A program made the translations under genes and the position numbers. Below are positions 46,465 through 58,080 of a DNA stretch of 64,000 nucleotides, one piece after another. Each line of letters starts with the position of its first letter. Position 1 is the stretch's first letter. The notes beneath the pieces were generated by a model, which was given only the letters and a program-made list of their open reading frames with translations, did not search any database and was not told the origin of the DNA. The stretch is from Phoronis australis. Taxonomy: Eukaryota > Phoronida > Phoronidae. The DNA is taken from the NCBI GenBank assembly GCA_002633005.1, contig NMRA01000070.1:562303-626302 (forward strand), written 5' to 3'.

Positions 46465-46612
46465 CGTTCAGTAACGCTAGGACCTCGCTAAAAAGCAAGA
46501 CTTCGCGAGATTACGTGAGAAATTGCCGTGTATTTTAAATAAGAGCACGTGACTTTTACTAAGTTTTAGCTAGGTCTAGCGTAGGTCCTAGCGTCTACTA
46601 ATAATGCACCAG
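46465..46612. mobile_element. Palindromic MITE family M3, copy 1
   Basis: TGCCTCCCGTTCAGTAACGC+TAGGACCT begins it. AGGTCCTAGCGTCTACT ends it. The inverse arrangement occurs at 63573-63645. Confidence 0.55.
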
Positions 46613-46908
46613 AACGTATGTCACATGACCTCTAGCTAACCCGGAAGGAAGTTTAATGCTTCCTAAGCCAGAAATCGAAATTCGTCTTTGCTTTAGCACA
46701 ATCTGGAAGAGAGTTTAGACTTTTTAATAGAAGAATGCGGATTATTTCAGAATATAGCCGTAAGACGATGATACTCCCCGCTTCTGAATGTAAGTCGATT
46801 GATTAAATTATAGTGTTTGATTGACAATACCAACGAGCCTAGGGCCTAGCTGCCTTACTTACTACGCCTTCGCCGGGTTCATTGCCACCGACCGTCTCGA
46901 CCACAGGC

Positions 46909-47615
46909 GTCCTTAGCTTCTGATCCTCCCCAATACACTATATAATACTACAAGGTGTGACACTTCGGACTAGAAATTCCACGGGTGCTTCACTTCAGCC
47001 GTCCATAGCAATTACCACAAAACTCAATAAATTTACATAAAACAGAAGTTCAACAAACCGTGAGGAATTTTTCTTTCTCCCAATACCATTTACGGTATCC
47101 TGCTCCACCAAGTTCGCAAGAAATTCGCTGTCAAAGCACAAAAACGTTCCCAAAAAGCCCACGCATCGAACTTCGTTGGACAGTTCGAGGTCAAGGACGG
47201 TACGGCAACTGTCGATTTGTCACGGAGTGTCACGACATCGATAACTCCAAGACCATTTCGTAACCATCCGTGATGAACCGGCAATTGCCGTACATCCGTA
47301 ACTCATCCGATAATTCCATACCGTCCTTGACCTCGAACCGTCCAAGGAGGCTCGATGCGTGGGCTTTTTGGGAACATATTTGTGATTTGACCATGAACTT
47401 CTTGCGAACTCATTGGAGCAGGATACCGTACTATTGGGAGAAAGAGAAAGAACAATTCCTCACGGTTTGTTGAACCTCTGTTTTGTGTAAATTTATTGAG
47501 TTTTGTGTTTGCTATATGGACAGCTGAAGTGAAGCACCCGTGGAATTTCTAGTCCGAAGTGTCATACCTTGTAGTATTATATGTAGTGTATTGGGGATGA
47601 TCAGAAGCTGAGGAC
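46909..47615. mobile_element. Large foldback element (about 300-bp arms)
   Basis: The left arm 46909-47211 and right arm 47311-47615 are reverse complements at high identity: GTCCTTAGCTTCTGATCC versus its complement at the far end, and shared TGCTTCACTTCAGC and GAGGAATT blocks. A loop of about 100 bp lies between them. No product is recognised. A transcript would form a long double-stranded RNA hairpin. Confidence 0.85.
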
Positions 47616-47619
47616 AACT

Positions 47620-48850
47620 GGCCATTTTTAACACTGCACGCGCCAGAAGATATAAACCTGTTCGGTAATTTCTCTTATTATGCATAAATTTCAAAACATT
47701 CAAAGATGGCTAATATTTACTTTTCAATTTTACATTCATGCGTTACCTTACTTGTTGTTCGTTCTTTAACTAACTCGTAATCTAAACAGGCGCTTTGGTT
47801 TATGGCTGTAATTATCTCATCCAGTATGTGTTTAGAAAAGCCCATGAATAATTGACTGGCGCACTTCAGTCCATGACGGCACCGTCAAGCCTTTGATGTG
47901 CCTAGGACTTCGCTGGATACTCTGTTGGTAAACAGTGCATGTTTTCTCGTCCACTTGCGTGCAAATCCTGCAAGCATAAGATTTGCCTAATGAAGGGATC
48001 ATTTTCACCAGCAGTTAGATTGTTTCCTTGCTACACAGTTCGCTTTTAAGTGAAAAATGATGTTGGACTCATTCACTCTGCTATTGAGTAATGCCACGAA
48101 GCAAAGGCCTATTACTTCTGCGTACGTGTTCTTTGTTGTAAGCGGTCTGGCTACAAAAGTGCTAGCGAAAATTCCAGTAGTTTTGGGTTAGCTCAAACTG
48201 TCTGCAAAAGTGACATTCCAATCATTACAGGTGTTTTTGCGAAATGTTCCGGTGGAAAACCTTTGATTTTAGCCAGTTTGTGAATGGGGTATATGAAACA
48301 ATTCCTAAAATATGCAGTTTCTTTGGAATCCATACAGGCCTTTATGCAGCGTATGTCCTCCAAATGGACGCCCTAGCACTAATCTGAAGGTCCTGGCAAG
48401 GACGCCCAATGTATCATTTGGAGGCTACTGTCAATAGGAACCTTTCAAGTTTGGACTCACAGGTGGTAATGAATATTAGGAAGCCTCTGAAGGCTCACAG
48501 TGGGGGCTGTTTTTTCAAAGCAGGAAGAAATGTACAATGTATATGCAAAGTATATACAATGTTGCTATGCTCACACTTGGTTGATAGCATTGTAAAAGTC
48601 TTGGTTTTTCAGTTTTTTTTTAGAAAAATGCTCACTACAGAAGGCTGTTTTGTAAACTTAAATGTAAAAACCTTGGTCTATGCATTTTTTGTAAAAAAAT
48701 GTGTATGTCTGGGGGGATTGCTGGGGGTGGGGGGGGGGTTATACGTCGGAATCATGGACGCCCTGGAAAATTGGGAACCCCCTTTTGGACACTCTATTTT
48801 CGAAATCCTGGATAAAGGCCTGAATCCATACACGTTGTTTTTCATTTTAG
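47620..48850. other. Sequence upstream of paralogue B exon 1
   Basis: A G-rich low-complexity run lies at 48710-48740. The open frame leading into exon 1 is judged intronic because it shows no similarity to the matching position in paralogue A. Confidence 0.5.
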
Positions 48851-48918
48851 AAATTGCTGCTAATATGGAGCCAACACATTTAGCCTACTATCACCCAGAG
48901 ATTTCATCACCAGATGGG
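48851..48918 (+). CDS. Paralogue B exon 1: start of SH2 domain
   Basis: This 68-nt exon follows acceptor tttcattttag and precedes donor GGG|gtgagt. It encodes EIAANMEPTHLAYYHPE then ISSPDG. Only one ATG (48865) is present, which supports the equivalent start in paralogue A. Confidence 0.77.
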
Positions 48919-51900
48919 GTGAGTGCTATTTGTAACATACTTATTTTGTAAAGTCTCATTAAATTCCAATGACGCACTCAAGAACTCACAGAATGATGAG
49001 ATTCCCGATTCAGGTATTATGTTGCCAGGTACATAGCCAGTAGTATTTGATTCATTACTTTATACCAATCTGTCGTAACTAGTAATTGGGTAACGTGATC
49101 GTGTCTTTGTGGTAGAATTTAGCTAAAAGAAAGGTGCAATGGTATCAGTGACAGTTGATACAAATGTTCTAGGTGAAGTTGCCAAAATGCTTTTACAGTT
49201 TTCTAAATTATTTTTTGTTTTAGACAATTTTTGATTTTTTATAAAAACATAAAAATTCTACTTTTCATAGCACCTCATGTGAAACTGGAACATTTAAGAA
49301 GCAATTTCTAATAGTGTTTTGGTGACCAGGCATAGTAATTGAAAGTTTCAAATGAATCTGATTTGTCATTTCTGTAATGTGATGCTCCGTATTTCTGGGG
49401 TCTAATCTTGCATAACGTCGTGTTTGTTTGAAGTTGAACTTTTTTGGCGAACGCAACTGTCTCAATTACATACATTTTGAAGGCTGGATGTTCACTTTGG
49501 TAACTAGCCCATTCTTTGATGGTGACAAGTGGTAATTGTAAAAGGAGGTTCCCCATAATTTTTCTTTGTTACATTTTGCTGCTTTCATAACGAGGCATCC
49601 TTCATGGAGTACTGCAAAGATACTTTGGTTCATGATTTTCTCAAGACCCAAGCCTGGCTCACATTCATTCAAGAGCAGGAACTTGCAAGATTGGCTTGGT
49701 TATGTTTATCAAAGCAATCTGTCTTCACTGAAATTGACACATCATGTGGTTTATGCTTATATAGCTTGTATTGAATTTTCTATCTCATAATGTAGTTGAC
49801 ATCCATCTGGTGGTCTGTTTCCTGACGGTGGCTTATGATTTAAGACTGGAATTTGGTATCTTACACTCCCAGTTCACACTTTCCAAATAAAAGTTTAGTT
49901 GTTTTGGTATCACTGCTTGTAAGTTATTTGTACAAATTTTCCCAGTTAGTTATAGTAGTTATTGGGTTTTCTCAGAATAATACTTAGTCCTTTTGTTAAA
50001 GCGAATTTTATTTTTCAGAAATAGTTATGTGAAGCTCTAAACCAAGTTTCTATCGCTTAAGAATTTTTACGACACAGGCCTCAGGACATTTGTTACGAAT
50101 CAGAAATCCAAGATTCTGTAGAGCTTGTGAGCTTTCCAAAATTTGTCACATCATTTTTGTCGCGAACTCAATATTTCCAGGTGGTGCTTATAGTAAAGGC
50201 CCCTCTTTTTAGCATCTGAATAAATTGAGAACAGAAAGTAGTTCATTAGAATGGGTGCGTCTGTGGGGTATTTGGTCTTGCGTGACTTACCTGAAGGCAT
50301 ACACTGATACAGGTATAATCGTTATCTCATTAGTGGCACCCTGTGAAGTTCTAGTCACCCATCCCTGCTGATTGTGCAAGCTCTGTCATACCAAGAAAAA
50401 CTGAAGTGTAGATTGATAAACGTATTACACATTCCTGATGTCAATTAGATAGGAAGGGAAAAGGAACTGTAGATCATATTACAAATGGACGTTTACATTC
50501 CACTCAAACCTTCCCTTCAACATGTTTCTTCAAATTAAGGTAACTGTCAACATTGTGCAACCTTATCATGTTTCATCCAATAACTTTAAAATTTGTATTT
50601 TCAACCCATAGAGGTATGTTTTTGAATAATGACTGAAAATCTCAATTCGTGACTTGAAATGTCAAACGATCCTTTACAATAACGTGAATGCCATGTTTTG
50701 GGAAAATTGTGGTTTTTGCTTTCATTATGAATTTGTAAAGAATTTCTAATTTCCGAAGGTAACTACGCGAGCCTTTGTTTTTCAAATATTCTCGTCATGT
50801 CGGTACACTGGGTTCTGTGCTTCACACAAGGTTCTGTGCTTCAGATTATTAATTTACCATCAAACAACATACACATCAGTTGTTAAATTCCCGTATGAAA
50901 ACAATGTCCCAATAGTCTTCACTTTTGATGGCCAATATCCCTGTTGTTTGAACAAAAATAAATTATCTGAGACATGACAAAATGCTTGTTAACCCATGGG
51001 GTGCAAGCTTTAAAAAAGGGAAAGGACAGTTTAATTTTATTTTCAGTACTTTATTTATTGCAAAGTTTGTATGCTATTTTTGTTACTGAAACACATACTG
51101 TAAAACTGTGAAGCCTCTCAAAAGTATAAGCTATTTGTCAGCGATTGACACTACTATTGTCTCAAATTGAAAAAAATTACCAAGAGCAAACACAAACTTG
51201 AGGGTGGGCTTGAATCGTTACAGAAATGGGTAACGACACATTTAATACTTGTTATTTTACAAATTTTAAGGTTATTGGTAATGTTGCAAGTAACATGGGG
51301 AGTTATCATATTGCCTAAGGCCTTGTTAGCATTAACTGTAAAATATTATTAATCTTACGCAGGCCAAGATATATTTATTGGACCACATGGAACATGGATC
51401 ATTCATACTCCGGAGAAGTACTAAAGAGAAACAGTACACACTGTCCATTGTGTAAGTTCCGTGTTTGACATTTACTCGTGTTGGTAATTGGCCATTTTCG
51501 GACATAGCAGCCACTGTCTTTTTCACAGGTATTTCTCGGCTGTGCGAAATGTATGGAGCATGATGTCTTTGTTTAACCATTCATATTTCAAAAGGTTTAC
51601 CTTTTTTGCATGAAATTACTACAGCAATGGCAATTTTCTGGCATTATTTTAGCAGGAACGGTGTTAAAACACTGTTTATACCACTAAGTTGAAACCTACT
51701 GTTTGCATTACATACAATCTATAGGTGGCACTGAACACCTGTCCACCAAAGACCTGATTGCTGTGTGGCAGTGAATTTCGATAAAAAGTCAGCTATTGAT
51801 TTTAATTTAGTCGTGACATTTGCCCAATATATTTCTGGGAGTGGTGTCAACAGAATTCGCTGTCTTTACCACTCACTGCAACTAAAGTGCAAAGCCTCTT

Positions 51901-54633
51901 GTGAACATACGCACAAAGTTCCACTATTTACTGAGATAATTTCTACAAATTAGTTATGAACTGTCTGTCATGCACTCATAATTACTATAAATTAGTTATG
52001 AACTGTCTGTCATGCACTCATAATTACTATAAATTAGTTATGAACTGTCTGTCATTCACTCATAATTACTCGGCTGAACATTGTTTCAACAATTGTAACA
52101 CTAAATTTGTGCCGTAAGTCTTAAGTCACTTTCATGAAACAGGTAAAAATGTAGCGCATTAATGCAATTCACTGTTGCGGATTCTTGTTCTTTTAATGCC
52201 AGCCGAGTTGAAACATAGAGAATCATTTATTAGAAGTTTGACTGCACATCATGCCTTTGATATGAAGGCAGGCACTTGATTTATTTTATATGACTGGCTT
52301 TTAGAAAAAGGAAATCATCCACTGGATGTTCAGTATTGTTTCAAAAACATTTTAATTCCTAAGTTTACATTCAGGTTCAGTGAGCAGTCAGTGCACTTTA
52401 GTTTTACTCCTAAGCGGACGTCATGGCTCACCAATTATTGTGTTCTCTCAGGCTATTTTTCCTATCTCACGTATAACATTTTATTTTTCATGAACCACGT
52501 TTTTTATGACAAAGGTCACAGAGCATTATTTTGTTTTTGAATAGCTGTAAAAGACACTACCTTTCAAAAGTGAATGAGGCAGATAAGGTAGCTGTTATTG
52601 GACCCGAGAAAAAGAAATTCTTTTCTCTTGGTTACACAGAGCTAAGTAGTATAAAACTGAAATGTCTATTAGACGCCTTATTCATTGCATAGACCCAGCA
52701 GTTAAACTGATAGTTGTTTTCAAACCTCTTGGGAAACTTTCCAATATGCTGTGTAAACTGAAGTTACCCATCCCTTTATTGAACAATTGATAGCAATGTT
52801 GTTTATAAGGTTGAATGTGACAACTGTTAAGGAATTCTATATCGGACTCACACAGAGACGCCTCTGTGACAGGGTGAAAAAACATCACACCTCAGAGAAA
52901 AGCAACATATATAGGCATTGTGTTAGCAACAATCACCAAGCCAATTCATTTAGTAGTATCTGCAGAGAAACTAATAAGAAATTACTGCACATTAAAGAGT
53001 CATTGGCCATTCAGAACCAGCATGCTACTGATTCTCTGAATAACATGTAGAGCTCAGTGACCCTGTAACTATGGTGATGACCAGCTACTGACCATATTTT
53101 CTGTATCTCTCACTTCACTTTTTTTTCATTCACGCATGCACACCTCAGGAAGACCATTCTCAAATCTCGTTTAAAGTAAATATCTTCTACATGAAGTTAA
53201 CATGAACAATCAAATTTTCCCATTTCACAGAGAAGCTGTCATATACAAAGTTTTTATGTGCATTTAATTTTTCAGCATTGTAGTATTCATAAGTTTTTGT
53301 AACGAACTTGAGAAAATTAGGTAATATATTTTTGTGACATCTCTCCTTGTAAATGTACTGTTTAGCTAGTAGAAGCAAAATGTTAAATAAAAAATCATGC
53401 GTCTTGTAAAGTCCAAGAATAACACTATCGTAAGACAGACAGTTGGGAAGCTGAATGCCACACTTTTGAAGTAGTTTTTAATCTTACTATGGCCAAAAAC
53501 TGATTTAATTTTAGAGAGCTGGATGGGAAAGTCGTGATTAATATCTGTCAATGTGCCAAAACCGGATTCAGTATACTTTCTGAGTTGTTTTGTTGAGAAA
53601 TTTTGTGGAAATAAAATTCCATGAGTTCATGATCATGTAACCACAGGCTAAAGAATTTTTACTGAAATTCTGACACAAAACAACCGGATGTGTGCTCTAT
53701 GTTTCCTGCAAATTAACCTGAGGCTATGTTGTCTGCAGGTCAGTACGTTGGTGACATTTTTGCAGTCTCCACTATAATCACATTGATGGCTTCTTTTGCA
53801 GGTATTCTGAGAAGATGATTCACCATGTTACCATACAGAGGAACGACTCTAAGTTTTATTTGGTCAGCAACCAGGAATTCGACTCTATTGACCAACTAGT
53901 GAGCTTCTACAAGTCTTCGGATATTCCTAATACCAAATATGAATCACTCCGTCTTGTGCATGGCATTGGCGTTGAAAAAACAGCACCCCCTCCAAGGCCC
54001 CCTAAACCAATAAGAAATAAGAGCTCAACAGTAGATGACACATCTTTGCTCTTGCCACATTCAGACAACAAAAGTGAGTTAAAAAATGTTGCATCGTACA
54101 ACTTTTGTGATCATCAGCGTGAGAATTATCCACCAAGACCGTCGGAACCCAAACCCCCCATGAATGTACCTGCTAATTCTCATCATATGAAGCCGTTGCC
54201 ATTACCCAGTGAGAGCACAGCTGTGTCGTGCTCTTTGTTATCCAACTACATCAAATCTCACGAAGATGACAGCTATTATAGCACACATTATTCCCGAGTG
54301 GATACTGGCCAGAAGGACAGAACCCATGAGTTGATCAAGATGTTGGACGAGCTTGATCAACTCGAACTGCAGACCCTGAGATGTGAGTGTGGGATTTACC
54401 ATAAGGACTCTCAGCTGCCAGACGGCTGGACGGTACACCGAAGCCAGGATCCAGGGACAGAGGGTCAACTGTTTTTCACTTCATCAGATGGTGTGACTAC
54501 CAGTTGGACATTGCCGGACAAAGTCTGGTACAAACTGGCCCCTGAACATGTGGAGATCTTAACACAGCTGGCCAAACAAAATGATGTCCCCCTGCCTGCA
54601 CCAGTCAAGTACCTTCAGTCTCGTCAATTTTGA
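48865..54633 (+). CDS. SH2-proline-rich-WW protein, paralogue B
   Basis: Exons 48851-48918, 51363-51451 and 53802-54633 join in frame with the same phases and the same first two exon lengths as paralogue A. From the ATG at 48865 they encode 324 residues. The SH2 domain keeps Arg35 (FILRRS) and His55. The linker has PPPRPPKPIR and PPRPSEPKPP. CECGIYH (C242, C244, H248) precedes a clean WW signature LPDGW ... GQLFF ... TTSWTLPD (254-287). Tyrosines in SYYSTHYSR could be phosphorylation sites. Both paralogues keep the reading frame over the whole length while the linker has drifted, which argues that both are functional genes and not a gene plus pseudogene. Partners and pathway are unknown; an adaptor role is inferred. 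Confidence 0.8.
48919..51362. other. Paralogue B intron 1
   Basis: About 2.4 kb of AT-rich sequence. I see no repeat shared with intron 1 of paralogue A and no exon. Confidence 0.6.
51363..51451 (+). CDS. Paralogue B exon 2: SH2 core
   Basis: This 89-nt exon (phase 0 in, phase 2 out) encodes AKIYLLDHMEHGSFILRRST then KEKQYTLSIV. The acceptor is cttacgcag; the donor is gtaagt. The sequence is close to exon 2 of paralogue A, with the same Arg in place of the FLVRES Glu. Confidence 0.83.
51947..52070. repeat. 42-bp tandem array, three units
   Basis: AAATTAGTTATGAACTGTCT and GTCATGCACTCATAATTACTAT repeat three times in intron 2 of paralogue B. Confidence 0.95.
52540..53050 (+). pseudogene. GIY-YIG retroelement fragment (Penelope-like)
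   Basis: HCIDPAVKLIVVFKPLGKLS followed by LPIPLL, then SNVVYKVECDNC, then in a shifted frame EFYIGLTQRRLCDRVKKHH and IYRHCVSNNH. This is the order found in the C-terminal GIY-YIG endonuclease module of Penelope-like retroelements. A frameshift between VYKVEC and YIG, and upstream stops, mark it as dead. Confidence 0.65.
53802..54633 (+). CDS. Paralogue B exon 3: SH2 end, linker, WW domain, stop
   Basis: This terminal exon follows acceptor cttttgcag and runs to a TGA at 54631-54633. It carries the SH2 second half, a longer proline block than paralogue A, the CxCGxYH motif and the WW-like domain. An AATAAA at about 55128 is a plausible polyadenylation signal, giving a 3' UTR of roughly 500 nt. 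Confidence 0.87.
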
Positions 54634-55126
54634 AATGAGTAATCTACTTGTCAAATTGTTGAACAAGTTAAATAATGAGCGTGGCTGCTGAAATGTAGTA
54701 AAATATTCCTCATGTTTCCAGCGGTGTGCTCTTTATCAAGTGCATGACACAGCAGTCTGCATCATCCCCTGTTAGAGAGCGTGCTGTACAACGCGGAATG
54801 GCATGGATGACTGTCTGTGATTTATATTGCTGGGCGGCTGGCTTCCTTAAACATGTTCAGCTGCCACCTCTCTGACCTGTTTGACAATAGGTAGTGTAAC
54901 TCAATCAATTTAAAGGAAATATGGAACCCTACAAAATTGATAGTATGGCCATGCCTAAAATGTAAATGTCTGACAACAGATGGAAAGGTTCAGGCCAAAA
55001 GATTATTAACACTATTTGATTTTCTTAAACTGGCTGTAAACTTGCCTTCCATCATAAAAATTGGTTTTTGGTTCAGACCACTTACCCATATTAAATTCAC
55101 CCTGATAGCAAGTAGCAGCATGTGTT

Positions 55127-55134
55127 AATAAAAA
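55127..55134 (+). terminator. Candidate polyadenylation signal of paralogue B
   Basis: An AATAAA hexamer occurs in gttaataaaaacaac about 495 nt after the stop codon. It is followed by a T/GT-rich stretch (gactgtgtctgtgtgtc) as expected for a downstream element. Confidence 0.45.
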
Positions 55135-55215
55135 CAACTCCCCTATAACTGACTGTGTCTGTGTGTCATTACTTGTTGTTGGTCCTAGCAAGGTGGCCAC
55201 TGTTTTTTCTTCTGA

Positions 55216-55495
55216 TCATGGGCGCACCCAGGGCAGACTGGGGGGGGGCTCGAAAAAGCCCCCCAATTTGGCGAATTGGGCAAAAAAGGTCCACCTCAGT
55301 GAAACAAAAAATCCGAGTAAACGAGACAAAAGTCCAGGAAGACCACAGAAATTCGACGCAGATGGACAATTCGCAATTGGTAGGCCTGAAGCTAGTGGCC
55401 CCGTTTTTTTTTAGTCCTCGTTGATTTTTTTCAGTAAAAGGTCCGCATACCGAAAAATTCGAGCCCCCCTATATTTTAGGCTGGATGCACGCATG
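55216..55495. mobile_element. MITE family M4, copy 1
   Basis: CATGGGCGCACCCAGG starts it and GGCTGGATGCACGCATG ends it (inverted ends). The interior has GGGGCTCGAAAAAGCCCCCC, AAAAGGTCC boxes and a TTTTTTTTAGTCC tract shared with 61903-63152. Confidence 0.75.
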
Positions 55496-55499
55496 CTGA

Positions 55500-56415
55500 T
55501 GATGGTGTTTCAATAAACGCTGAAACATGTCAAGCCAGTTTAAGTCCGTTCTTGTTTTTATTAACGTTATAAAAAAGCTTTTTTTGCGGAAATACACCGA
55601 GATGGACCTTTTTCCTCTGTTCAGTTTCACTGCTCAGTGATTTTACCGTTGGCTTGGGGTGACGGTTGGCTCCCTGTAAACCAGAAGATCTTAGGGAAAT
55701 TATTTTGGTTTAACAAGGTGCAAATTGTGGTAACGCTGGTTAAGGACATCGGTACGATGTAACCATTTGTTGATGTCATGAAAGACGGCTAGAGTCAATG
55801 TGACAAAATCAAATATTAAAAATTTAAGTCATTACAGATGTTCTGAATATGAGTTGTGCGAGTGTTTTGCTACTGATATGTGGGATGCAATGCACTGCTG
55901 CTAGATTAAGGTTGAAGTCACTGATTTAATATTATCTTTTGTAGTCTTTATTTCTGTTTCTGTTGACAATGGACGTTATTACATCCGAAAATTTCAGTTG
56001 ATCCATTCTTGTTGTTTTATTTACCTATTTAGCTTTTTAGAGTATGTTTTGTGTTTTTAAATTTCAGGAATGGTAGAATTAACACATCAAATCTAATAGG
56101 ACACCTGATATGTTTGTAGTTTTAACACATTATTTGAATATAGAATTGAATGAATGAATTGAAATTGTTCTTTCGATCGTTTTTAAACTTGTAGCATATG
56201 CGCCCTGCTAATTACCACAAAAAACATTAAGTTTAAAAAATGGTACAAACCATAATCCTCTTTTTTATTCGCCTATTACTTATATGTGAGTGCATATAGA
56301 CCGGCAGCCCAAAGCACTTAGCAAAGGTGAACGAGGTACCAAAATCTGACCATCGGAGCACGGAAATTGATGTCTGCACTCTGGGTGCTTCTTCCTCTTC
56401 AGGGTTCCCAGCCAC
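55500..56415. other. Intergenic, nothing recognised
   Basis: AT-rich sequence between an M4 MITE and the LINE 3' end. No coding, RNA or repeat signal is seen. Confidence 0.5.
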
Positions 56416-56419
56416 GTAG

Positions 56420-58080
56420 CTTAGTCAGTCTGGTCTTTTGGGCGAAGTCTGCAGTTCGCCGCAATGATGCCGTTGTGCCCCACAGTTTTATCTTTTAAAG
56501 TTCCACCGGACTGGGCCATGTCTGGCGCCTTAGGGTATCGAACGTAGGGCAGCTCTGCAGTAAATGCGCAGGTGTCTAGGCGCCAGTGCCACATGGGCAC
56601 TCGTCTGTATGAGAGATTTTCATGCGATGCTTGTGGGAGAGCAGCTGGCTGTGGCCTGTTCTTAACCTGAAGATAGTGTCTTGTTCCTGCCGGTCATGCT
56701 GGTGGATCTAGTCTTCTATCACTCACTATTCTGACAGCTCTTGTTAATTTTTTCTGCTCGGATCACATTCAAGGCACTGCCGATGGCGCATCTCCGCCTG
56801 TAACGATCAGCACCACTTGCCGGTTGGTATGGCGAGGAAACGGTGGACGTGAGGGTCGCTCGGATGGCCTGTTATGACAAAGACTCCACCACCACCTGAT
56901 GTGTCACTGTCCGTTGCTGATGCGTTTGAGTAGAGGACCAGGTCGTAGTCGCTCCATCGTTCCTCCAGTCGGGCCATGGCCCACTGCCGGTTCACCGCCA
57001 CATCGCCCGTTTTGCAGCCCGTTGTATCGAACCGATGGTCACCTATCTTTAGCCACGGGGGGGGGGGTCTGGTCTTCGCGGCGGTCGTTTGGGGTCGAAC
57101 ATCGATTTCCATAGTTTGCTGACTATTTCTCTCCATCTCGTTTTTTTTTTCGTTCTCTGTCGTAGTCTTGTCTGCCGTTTGATATCTTGGGTTCTCGTCT
57201 GCTTGTCTCAGCGATTTCTCGTAGGCAATCGTACACAGTTGTATTGATCTAGAAGATGTGGTGGGCAGGTTCGCTTCCGCAAGGAGAGCTTCAGCTATGG
57301 TCCTTTTCATCTGACCCGTGGACGTCGTGCGTATTTGAAGAACGAGCACTCGGACTTCTGGACGGAAATTTCAATCTTCCACTTATGATTCCATTCTTGG
57401 ATTTTATCCAGCACGGATTGAATCTCCTCAGCTTCTGTCAGGTTCTTGTTCTGTGTTCACACGGCAACGTCGTCCACGAACAAGCTTACTTGCGGGCTGC
57501 GGATGAATTCGGGAAGGTCGTTGATATAGAAAAAGAACAGAAGGGTTGATAATACCGACCCCTGTGGAACGCCTGGCATGAGGAGTACAGTCTTGCTCGA
57601 GGGTCGCCCAGGTCAGGCGGTTAGAGAGCCACGTCTGTGTCCATCGAATCATCTTCTGGGGTACGCCGCATTATGGCATCTTCAGGAGAAGAGGATCACG
57701 CCAAACTTTGCAATGGGCTCGTGAGTAATCAATGAGCTTCAGGAGAGTTCTTTCCATGGGGTTGCTCTGGAATCAGTCACTGATTGATTGCGATAGGCGG
57801 AGTAAGTGATCCTCGGTGCTGGGTCCCACCTGGATGGGCCCCGCCTGAAAGCCCGCTTGATTCTGGTCTAGAGTCTCCATTTCCCCTACGATATGCCTTA
57901 TACGATTGGCCACCAATCTCTCCATGGCTTTTCCGATTGTAGAGGTCAAGGATATGGGTCTGTAGCTGTCTAGCTGCTGGTGGTCTGTACCTGCGTTCGG
58001 GGTAGGTCAGATGGTGGCACTGTACCGATTTTGTTAGCATGCCCGGTTGGCATGATACAACCTCTAGGTTTTCCATCCTA
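56420..58080 (-). pseudogene. Decayed LINE: reverse transcriptase, RNase H-like and 3' region
   Basis: Minus strand, 5' to 3', over several frames: RPISLTSTIGKAMERLVANRI and ETLDQNQAGFQAGP (about 57975-57830), FYINDLPEFI and FVDDVAV (about 57540-57455; FVDD in place of the RT YxDD box), then DLVLYSNASATDSDTSGGGG (about 56940-56880; RNase H-like first strand). It closes with RTGHSQLLSHKHR and ECPCGTGAQTPAHLLQ (about 56670-56560). The order is that of a non-LTR element with an RNase H domain. Stops and frameshifts make it non-functional. Confidence 0.8.

Noticed and set aside
48409-48850. Long in-frame extension upstream of paralogue B exon 1
   Set aside because: It does not resemble the corresponding sequence in paralogue A, contains G-rich low complexity, and a good acceptor lies at the exon edge.
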